Source: Chrysochromulina parva (Eukaryota > Haptophyta > Prymnesiales > Chrysochromulinaceae). Taken from it: a stretch of 17,104 nt of DNA. Below, piece after piece: positions 9,301 through 16,355 of this stretch. A program made the position numbers and the translations under genes. The notes below the pieces were generated by a model, which ran no database searches, had not been told where the DNA came from, and worked only from the letters and a program-made list of their open reading frames with translations. Location: assembly GCA_002887195.1 (NCBI GenBank), contig PJAB01001118.1:1-17104 (forward strand), read 5' to 3'. Each line of letters starts with the position of its first letter. The stretch's first letter is position 1.

Positions 9301-11958
9301 CGAGCGCGGCAAAGAGCACCTGTGGGGAGAGGGGCGTGGGCGCGCCGTGGTGAGCACTTGCATGCGAGCGGCGGCCACCACGAGCGCGGCACAGAGCGCC
9401 GTGGTGAGCACCTGCTCGCGCCCCGCGACGTCGAGCTTGTCCGACACGTCGATCGCGTCCGGGTGGCCCTCGTTGGCCTTCTTGCAGTAGACCTTGATCA
9501 GCCCCACCACCGAGCCGATCGCCTTCTTCATCTCCCTGTTGCGCAGCAGTGCCAGCGGCACCGTGCCACTCTCGTCCACCTCGCCGCACAGCTCGGCCAG
9601 CTGCTCGTACCGGCGGCCCTGGATGTAGTTGAGCATCGGCACGACGCCGCCCAGCCCCGCCGAGATCTTTTTGAACATGAGCGAGTCACAATCCATCAAG
9701 ATCGCGGCGAGCGAGCGCAGGCAGGCTCCAAGCAGCCCGGCGCGAATGTTGACCTGGGAGGAGAAGATGCGTAACAGCCGGTCGACGTAGCCCGCCTTGA
9801 GGCAGTCTTCGCGCGTCTTCTCGGAGTGGGAGCACAGCGCGGCGGTCGTGTTCACGAGCTGCTCCACCCATTTCGATTTGGGCTCTGAGAATTGACCGGG
9901 CACCGACACGGCGCTGTGATGAGCACTTGCATGCAAGGCAGGTCATCAGCATGCAATCAACGTACCTGAGAATTGACCGGGCACCGACACGGCGCCTGCG
10001 ACCTCGCTGAGCAGCTCGGTGTGCACGCCCGACTTTGCATACAGCTCAGCGGCGCGCTCGTTGTTGACCGAGGACCACTGGACGAGTCGCAGCAGCTGCA
10101 TCCGGCGCGCGTGCGGCCAGCGGCGCGTCTCGCGCGCGCGCAAGAGCGCGATCGCGCGGCGTGGCACCTCACGCAGCTCAAGCGCCGTCTTCTTGTCCTT
10201 GAATGCAGTGGCGATGACGCCGAGCATTGCCTCGCTCGGCTCCCTGTCCGAGAGCCAGCCAGCGAGCGTTGGGGCGAGCGGTCGCATCGCTTCCATGATT
10301 CCTTGGCCCTCGTCGGCGAGGGTGTGCAGCGCCCTGAGAAGCAGGTTGCGCGCGCGGTTGGGGATCTTGGGATCGTTGAGCTGCGGCAGCATCGTCGCCA
10401 TGATCGTGTCCACGACGACCGGGCCGATGGAGCCCGCGTCGAGCATGTCGATGAGCTGCTCGAGCGCGCGCTGTGAGAGTCCTTCGTTCTCGAGCGAGAC
10501 CGTGAGCACGAGCAGCCGGAGCACCTGTGGGGAGGCGAGGGCGCCGTGGTGAGCACTTGCATGCCAGGCGCAGTGGCCGGAGCACGAGCAGCCGCCGTGG
10601 TGAGCACCTTGGGCCCGACCGCGGGTTGCCGCTCGACGAGCAGCATGAGGGTCTGCACATACTCCTCGATGATGTCCGCAGGCGCGCGAAAGTCCTCGCC
10701 GTGCTCCGAGCGCTCCTTCTCCTTATCCTCGGCCTCGAGGAGCTCGAGCTCGTCGCGCATGTCGTCCTTCTCGAAGTCGAACATCACGCGCCCGCGCGGG
10801 TCGAGCGGGATGAGCTGGAGCAGCTTGTCTTGCACCTGTGGGGAGGCGAGGGCGCCGTGGTGAGCACTTGCATGCAAGGCGCTGGAGCAGCTTGTCTTGC
10901 ACCTTGGCCACAGCGTCGAGCGTCCTGTCGGGCGCGTCGAAGCACTCCATCAACTGCTTCGTCTGCTCAAACAGCTTGACGACGACGCGCTTGCCCAAAT
11001 ACTCATCGAGCGTGTTGTCCGCCTTGACCTCCTTGACCACCGCGGGCGGGTCCTTGATGCGCGAGCGCCGCTCGAGTACGCTCATCTTCTCACCGTCGAC
11101 GTCGATGATCTTGGGGCAGTTGGAGAGGATCCAGATGCGGTACCCCTCGACCTCCTCGACGAAGGGATTGCCCACGAAGGCGAGGTGGCGGAGACTCTTC
11201 TCCTTCAGGGTCACCACCTGGTCGTTGAACGTCTTCTGGTCCCAGTTCATCTGGTTGTACGACAGGTCAAGGCGCGTCAGCTGCTGCAGCGGGCTGTTCT
11301 TGAAGTTCTCCCACCCATCAGGGGAAGTTTCACTCTCGGGCCGTGTGCCGATGAGGTTGTGGCTCAGGTCGAGGTGCGCGAGCGTCTTGAAGCCCGAGAG
11401 GTCGGGGATGCCCTGAAGCCGGTTGTGCGACAGGTCGAGCACCTTGAGCCGCGGTAGCTTCTCGATGACCACCTCAAAGATCTCATTGCGCGACGCCTTG
11501 AGAATCTTGAGGGTCGAGAACTGATCGAGCGAGTCGAGCACCATGAGCTTGTTGTCGGAGAGGTTGAGCTCCTTGAGCGCGGTGCCTTTGATCGACACCA
11601 GGCCCTCGATCGAGCGCAGCTGAAAATTCGGGTGCGTGCACACCACGTAGGTCGGGTAGCGCAGCTGGTGGAGCTTCTTCGCGCCCGCGAGCTCCTGCAG
11701 GATCGGCTCCGTGAGCTCCACGATCTTCTCGGTCGGATCCCTGAGCAGATTGAGCTCCTCGGCCGTCTTACGCGCGCGCAGCAAGCGCCGCTTCCGGATG
11801 CCGGTGGCAGCGCCGTCGGCTGCCTGGCCCTCACCCTGAACCTCTACGGCCCCTCGTTCCTCATCCCCCGAGCCGCCGTGCGGCGACCGAGTGAAGTCGT
11901 CTTGCGCTTCGTCGGCGCTGCCGTCGCCCGTTGCCCGGTCGGCCGCGGGAGTATTCAT
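6394..11958 (-). CDS. large LRR / ARM-like / PH-like scaffold protein (six exons, about 1722 aa)
   Basis: Exons in gene order: 11958-10903, 10835-10608, 10524-9966, 9884-9412, 9319-7515, 7441-6394; together they give one uninterrupted frame. The ATG at 11958 is the first in-frame ATG (the frame is open to a GTG at 12048). After a disordered N-terminus, residues ~115-270 are SDS22-like leucine-rich repeats (LKELNLSDNKL, LKVLDLSHNRL, LAHLDLSHNLI, LTRLDLSYNQM), followed by an LRRcap-like segment (GYRIWILSNCPKIIDVDG). Residues ~355-1370 are almost all helical and read like ARM/HEAT repeats. The last exon has one or two PH-like segments (VIIASWVRLEPTKKRRLLVV; LPRVAVISSISLYLFIEDP) and ends in a strongly acidic tail. 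The layout suggests a membrane-associated scaffold rather than an enzyme. I cannot name a characterised orthologue. All five introns carry the same repeat core. Confidence 0.78.
7442..7514 (-). other. intron 5 of the LRR gene: introner-like, ~20-bp imperfect direct repeat
   Basis: 73 nt, CAT|GTACGA ... CCCCACAG|GTATGA; splicing restores RRMYETALQPH. The segment encoding YETAL is present both at the start of the intron and at the start of exon 6 with two mismatches over about 20 bp. The core reads TTGCATGCAAGTACTCACC, one base different from intron 1. Confidence 0.88.
9320..9411 (-). other. intron 4 of the LRR gene: introner-like, composite
   Basis: 92 nt, CAG|GTGCTC ... CCCCACAG|GTGCTC, joining DVAGREQ to VLFAALEV. 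GAGCACCT (plus strand) at 9314-9321 and 9406-9413 is the minimal repeat. The intron also holds a diverged ~25-bp copy of the start of exon 5 (GCTCTGTGCCGCGCTCG versus GCTCTTTGCCGCGCTCG), with core sequence on both sides of it. Confidence 0.88.
9885..9965 (-). other. intron 3 of the LRR gene: introner-like, 30-bp direct repeat, acceptor inside the repeat
   Basis: 81 nt, CTCAG|GTACGT ... CTCAG|AGCCC. A perfect 30-bp repeat spans 9966-9995 and 9885-9914 (SVPGQFS encoded twice). Here the donor lies just outside the first copy and the acceptor is the end of the second copy, the reverse of the other introns. A second acceptor-like CATCACAG at the end of the core would give a 52-nt intron but would shift the frame by 29 nt. 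Confidence 0.87.
10525..10607 (-). other. intron 2 of the LRR gene: introner-like, composite
   Basis: 83 nt, AAG|GTGCTC ... CCCCACAG|GTGCTC, joining AVGPK to VLRLLVL. An 8-bp repeat AGGTGCTC flanks it (plus-strand GAGCACCT at 10519-10526 and 10602-10609). The core word GTGCTCACCACGGCG occurs twice within the intron. Between the two lies GGCTGCTCGTGCTC, a copy of exon 3 sequence. Confidence 0.88.
10836..10902 (-). other. intron 1 of the LRR gene: introner-like, 24-bp direct repeat
   Basis: 67 nt, AAG|GTGCAA ... CCCCACAG|GTGCAA, between codons. A 24-bp direct repeat spans 10881-10904 and 10814-10837 (encoding VQDKLLQ twice), offset 67 bp. Between the copies sits a 43-bp core with TTGCATGCAAGTGCTCACC. 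The first copy supplies the donor and the second begins exon 2. Confidence 0.9.
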
Positions 11959-12169
11959 GTCGCTCACTGCCGTCCCGCCAAAGCCCTTCCTATCGGAAAG
12001 CCGCCCTTGTGAGGAATTCTTCGGCGCCGTGTCGAGCACTAGGAACACTGCACAGTCTCCAATCTAATTAAATCGCGCTCCACCACGGCGCGACATGAAG
12101 GATAGTTAGGGATGGAGAGAGTGCGCGTTTGTGTTTCACAGCAGGCAGCAGCAACTTGGAAGGAGGACC
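11959..12169. promoter_or_regulatory. bidirectional promoter region between the LRR gene and FIG4-like gene
   Basis: Only 211 bases separate the two start codons. A CCAAT pentamer lies at 12059-12063, followed by an AT-rich TCTAATTAAAT and a GC-rich stretch with inverted CGCGC/GCGCG. Head-to-head spacing this short implies shared regulatory DNA. Assignment of individual elements is tentative. Confidence 0.45.
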
Positions 12170-15100
12170 ATGCCTCTTCGGCAGACCATCGTGGCTCGCG
12201 TCGACCTATTCGAGAGCCCGGCGGCGTATGTGCTCGTCGGCCACGAGGGCCCTGACCTGCGCCGCGTGATGCACGTGTACCGGCCGGCGGCGGACTGGCG
12301 TCCGGGTAACATGCTGCCTGTGGAGGAGGAGAGGACGTTGTACACAGAAAAGGAGTGCATGGCGCGGCTTGCCGAGATCGGAGCGCACCACGACGCGCCG
12401 CTCGTGTGTCTGCTCAATGCGTCGGCGCTGCTCGGCATGGTGCGCTTCGTCGAGGGCTGGTACATGCTCTTTGTGACACGGCACGAGGTGGCCGGTGTCA
12501 TCGGGGGCCACTACATCTATCGCGTCGAGGAGACGGCGATGCAGGCCGTGCTCCCCGCCGCGCCGGACGCGAAGCTGTCGCCCATCCCACCGCCGCCGCC
12601 GGCCCTCTTCGCCGCCGCCGCCGCCGCAGAGGGGGACGCCCACGACGACGCCCAAGTGACGGAGCCTGAGCCTTCGTCGACCGAGGCCCGCGGCCCGCCT
12701 CCCCATCATGCTGGTCCGCCGCCCATCATGCAGGTCATCGGCAACCCCAAGGGGGGGCAGAGCCTCGTGCGCGGCGGCAAGCTCCTGCTCGCGGCCGCCT
12801 TCTCCAAGGTCGCCACGTCCCTCCAGCTCAACGCCGAGAATTGGGCCGAGACCAAGTACTGATGGGCTCTGATTGGGATTGGCTCTGATTGCTCCGAGAA
12901 TTGGGCCGAGACCAAGTACTGATGGGCTCTGATTGGGATTGGCTCTGATTGCTCCGAGAATTGGGCCGAGACCAAGGACAAGAACCTCTTCTCGTCGAGT
13001 ACCTCTGATTGGCTCTGATTGGCTCTGATTGGCTCTGATTGCCCCTAATGGCCTGCGGGTGCCTCCTTTATCAGGTACAAGAACCTCTTCTCGTCGATGG
13101 ACCTGACGCGCGACTTTTACTTTTCGTACACGTACGACCTGACGAACACGCTGCAGGAGAACATGCGCGCCAAGCCCGCGCTCAATACGGCGCCTAATAC
13201 GAAGCCGCGCGCGCCGCTGGGCGAACCTGCCGCCGCCGCGGCGGCGGCGGCGGCGGCGGCGGCGGAGGGCGGGAGCGCTGAGGGCGGTGCTGCTGGGGGC
13301 GGTGGCAGCGCGTGGGCCTCGGCGGGCTCCGGCTCGGATCCGGCGCCGCCACCCCGAGACAAGTTCATCTGGAACCACTACCTCGCGTATGGCTTGCTGC
13401 GACGGCTCCACTCGGACGCGTGGGTGCCGCCACTCGTGCATGGCTTCTTCATGCAGCTCGCCACCTCCTTGTTCGGGCGTGGGCTGACCCTCACGCTCAT
13501 CGGGCGGCGCTCCCGACACTTTGCGGGCGCGCGGTTGCTCAAGCGCGGGCTGAACGAGGCAGGTCACGTCGCAAACGAGGTGGAGGTCGAACAGATAGTG
13601 AGCGACGGCGTGCGCGGCTCTCTGCACGAGGGCGGCCTTTGCTCGGCAGTGCAGCTGCGTGGGTCCATCCCTCTTGTGTGGGGGCACGGCGAGCAGAAGC
13701 ACATGGTGCCCCGACCTGACATTCATCTGCACAAGATCGACCCGCGCCACGAGTTCACATTTCGTCACTTTGAGGAGCTGCACGAACGCTACGGCGGGCC
13801 CGTGTTCGTCTTCGACTTGATCCGGCAGCATGAGAAGCGCGCGAGGGAGACGACGCTTGGCAAGGGGCTCGCCGAGGCCCTCGAGGCGCTGCAGATGCGC
13901 TTACGCCGCGAGGGCCACCCGCTCGAGCTGCGCTACGTGCCGTTTGACTTCAAGAAGGAGTCGAAGCGCAAGGGGGGCGACGTCCTTCAGAGTATTGAGA
14001 AGATCGCCGCACACCTGACCGAAGAGATCGGTTTCTTCTCGACAGTCCCGCCACCGCAACTTGGCGCAGCCGGCGCGGGCATGCCGTCGCGGCTGCTCCC
14101 CCTCCCCCTCCCCGAGAGCCCTGCCGAGAAGGAGGCGCTCGCACGGCTGACGCTGCGCCCGGGCGACCTTCTCCCCGAGCTGGGCGCCTACGATGGCCTC
14201 GACGCACCCTCGGCTGCGTACGCGCGTGCGGCGGTTGCGAGGCGCGAGCGCGAGGCGAGCGGCGCGCCCTCTGTGAATGTGAATGTGTCGGCCGATGTGA
14301 GCGCGGAGGCGAACAGCGCGGGCGCCAGTGGGATGGCCGTGGGGGGCGCGCTCGAGCCGAGCAGGAGCGGAAGCTTTGGAGCCCGTGCGGAGCCGAGCAG
14401 GAGCGGCAGCTTCTCTCGCAGCCACTCCCTGACCAAGCAGGGTGGTGACCCACGCGCCGGCGGTGGCGCGCCGGCGGCAGAGGGGAGCAAAGGCGAGGGG
14501 GCGGCGGACGAGGATGAGGAGGATGAGGACGAAGATTACGAGGACACGGAGATTGGGAACCTCAAGATTGGCAACCTGACGAGCGCCGTGCCGAGCGGTG
14601 TGCGCGGCCTGGCCACGAGCGCCGAGCTGAGCGCCGAGCCAGCGCAGCCGCGCATCCCACGCCCGCACAGTGCAGGCTCGGGCCAACGGCTCCGGGGGAT
14701 GCTCGGCACTGGCAGCGGCTCGGCCCGCTGGGCCCCCGGCAAGGGCTGGCGAGGCGCGGAGGGAGGCGTCGTCTCGAGCGGAGGCCCCAACGAAGACGCG
14801 CCGTGTTGGCAGGATGGCGGCCGGCAGGACAGCCGCGGCGTGTGCGCCTCGGGCCGGTGCTCGCTGCAGCGTGGCGTGGTGCGCACCAACTGCATCGACT
14901 GCCTCGACCGCACCAATGTGGCACAATTCTGCGTCGGGCGCGCGCTGCTGCGCCAGCAGCTGACCACCCTGGGCTTCGTTCTCACAACCGATGTGCTCGA
15001 GGTGGCCAATGCACTGCTCATGCGCATGTACGAGGAGCTCGGCACCCAGGTGGCGCTCCAATACGGAGGCTCCCAGGCGGTGGGTACGCTCAACTCGAAC

Positions 15101-15341
15101 GAGGTCAAGGACTTTGTGCAGTCGGTCAAGCGCTTCTACCGTAACACCTTCTCAGACTTCGAGAAGCAACAGATTATGGACGTGTTCCTTGGCGTGTTCA
15201 TGCCTGGCGTGGGACCTCATATATGGGACCTCGACTCGGACTTGCACTTGCACAACCGGCCACCGCCCCACTTTTATCAACCGCTCTTCCCGGAGCGACC
15301 AGCACACGGCGCCGAGTGCGCCACCGCCACCACCACCGCCG

Positions 15342-15374
<33 letters not shown>

Positions 15375-15985
15375 CAGCCGCAGCCAAGGGGCGGAACAAG
15401 CGGCGCGAGGCGCACCGTGCCTCGTTTGATGAGTATTACGACACAAGCGTGCTCAGCTCCTTCGACGAGCTGCTCGAGCGTTCATACGTCAAAGCGCCGC
15501 CGTACACTGTGAACGCACCGTACACTGTGAAGCCCACCGCCACGCTCGCGTCCGGCTCGACGGCGGCACCTGCTGACGAGCCGGTCACCGCAACGCGCGA
15601 TGCGCCCGCCGGCTGGCTGCACACGGATGCGCTTACCGGCACCTCGGTTGACCATCCACTGTGGGCGGAGGTGGTCACTTGGGGCAAACAGGTCGAGTAC
15701 TATGGGTTTCATGAGACGGTCGATCTGTATACACTCCACGACCAAGTCGACCTGCAGGTGTTCATGCCGAAGGACTACGTCGAGTGCGACCTCTGGCAGC
15801 AACCCGTGCTGGGCCCTGTGCTTGGCGCCGTGCCGGGCGCACGGGAGAAGAGGTCGGCGGAGGACCCGTACGGGTTGCAGCCGGTCAACGAGAGCTTCTA
15901 CCAGGAGTACTGCGACTCCGCGGCCGACGACAGGCGGTTCCTGGCGCGCCACGAGTCGTTGTGGGCGGTACACAGCTCGGAATGA
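12170..15985 (+). CDS. FIG4: FIG4-like Sac-domain phosphoinositide phosphatase (two exons, about 1198 aa)
   Basis: Exons 12170-12855 and 13075-15985; the ATG at 12170 is the first in-frame ATG and has a purine at -3. The Sac catalytic signature RTNCIDCLDRTN is intact, with Cys835 and Arg841 forming CX5R. FIG4-type features include the N-terminal pattern through VRFVEGWYMLFVTRHEVAGVIGGHYIYRVEET, then MDLTRDFYFSYTYDLTNTLQ, FIWNHYLAYGLL and FDLIRQHEKR. FIG4 enzymes remove the 5-phosphate of PI(3,5)P2 on endolysosomal membranes, working with VAC14 and a PIKfyve/Fab1 kinase. The protein is longer than typical FIG4 (about 900 aa) because of low-complexity inserts: a Pro/Ala block at ~130-205, a poly-Ala/Gly block at ~260-320, a ~275-residue Ser/acidic insert at ~551-825 just before the catalytic motif, and an Ala tract near 970-1000. 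No transmembrane segment is seen, which also favours FIG4 over Sac1. The symbol reflects family, not proven orthology. Confidence 0.87.
12836..12976 (+). repeat. 60-bp tandem duplication across an exon-intron boundary
   Basis: Copies at 12836-12895 and 12896-12955 are identical, and 12956-12976 repeats the first 21 bases. Each full copy carries the same potential donor CCAA|GTACTG, so the gene has two consecutive identical 5' splice sites. Confidence 0.95.
12856..13074 (+). other. intron of the FIG4-like gene with nested duplications
   Basis: 219 nt, CCAA|GTACTG ... TTTATCAG|GTACAA; splicing gives ENWAETKYKNLFSSMDL, matching the FIG4 pattern. A 60-bp unit covering the last 20 nt of exon 1 and 40 nt of intron is perfectly duplicated (12836-12895, 12896-12955). 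A third partial copy fuses directly to a copy of the exon 2 start. Four CTCTGATT-containing 10-bp units follow (13001-13040), then CCCCTAATGG, a plausible branch site. Use of the second donor (12916) would read into a stop immediately. Confidence 0.88.
12978..13097 (+). repeat. 21-bp direct repeat flanking the last intron segment
   Basis: A perfect 21-bp repeat beginning ACAAGAACCTCTTC lies at 12978-12998 (inside the intron) and 13077-13097 (start of exon 2), offset 99 bp. The intronic copy is joined to exon 1-like sequence as if it had never been interrupted. Confidence 0.93.
13228..13265 (+). repeat. GCC/GCG trinucleotide tract encoding poly-Ala
   Basis: A run of GCC codons switches to GCG, making a self-complementary GCCGCCGCGGCGGC centre. 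It encodes a poly-alanine insert in the FIG4-like protein. Confidence 0.9.
15342..15384 (+). repeat. CCGCAG hexanucleotide microsatellite encoding poly-Ala
   Basis: Repeated GCC/GCA codons in frame, with one GTA interruption, give an Ala tract in the C-terminal part of the FIG4-like protein, after the conserved Sac region. Confidence 0.9.
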
Positions 15986-16355
15986 GTGCTGATTTGGGGT
16001 CGGACACGACTCTACGCGTGTACCGGACGTTTCTGAAGAGGGCATCTGCCCATAGATCTCCAGAGGGTCGGGGTTTTCCGGAACCAAAAGACGCCATCTG
16101 AACGCAGAGGCTTGCCGTACCGCCTACCTTTGTGTCCGGTCCCGTGGGCACACGGTCCCGTCAGAGCGCCGTGTGCAAAACACTTATTCGGAGTGTGTGC
16201 GCGCGTTGTGTTGAACAGCAGCAGCTCTTATTCGTTTCACAGCCAATTCACAACAGCAGATGTCGGCTTATAATATATGCCCGCCACGGCGCTGAAGCCC
16301 CGCGAAGAGCCGAGAGGCCGAGGAGCCGAGAGGCCGGAGCGATCGAAGCCCGCCG
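15986..16355. other. intergenic region with hairpin, TATA-like box and 5' leader repeat
   Basis: 370 bases separate the FIG4-like stop from the zinc-finger ATG. GCACACGG (16148-16155) and CCGTGTGC (16169-16176) form a perfect 8-bp inverted repeat with a 13-nt loop, in the likely 3' UTR. TTATAATATATGC at 16268-16280 is a TATA-like element about 80 bases before the ATG. The leader then holds a near-tandem GCCGAGAGGCCGAGGA unit (about 16309-16338). No further gene is recognised. Confidence 0.4.

Noticed and set aside
7640..9490. Long plus-strand open frames opposite the LRR/PH-like gene
   Set aside because: They are His/Arg/Leu-rich antisense shadows typical of GC-rich coding DNA, with no recognisable domain.
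7442..10902. The repeated GCATGC-core segments as a CRISPR array or conserved protein repeat
   Set aside because: Copies are hundreds of bases apart, differ in length, sit exactly at frame breaks with GT and AG ends, and interrupt otherwise continuous protein. Intron is the better reading.
12206..13831. 541-residue minus-strand open frame with LGLGPILGAIRANPNQ-like repeats
   Set aside because: It runs antisense across the FIG4-like exons and intron. Its repeats are simply the complement of the 60-bp intron duplication, and the rest is arginine-rich shadow sequence.
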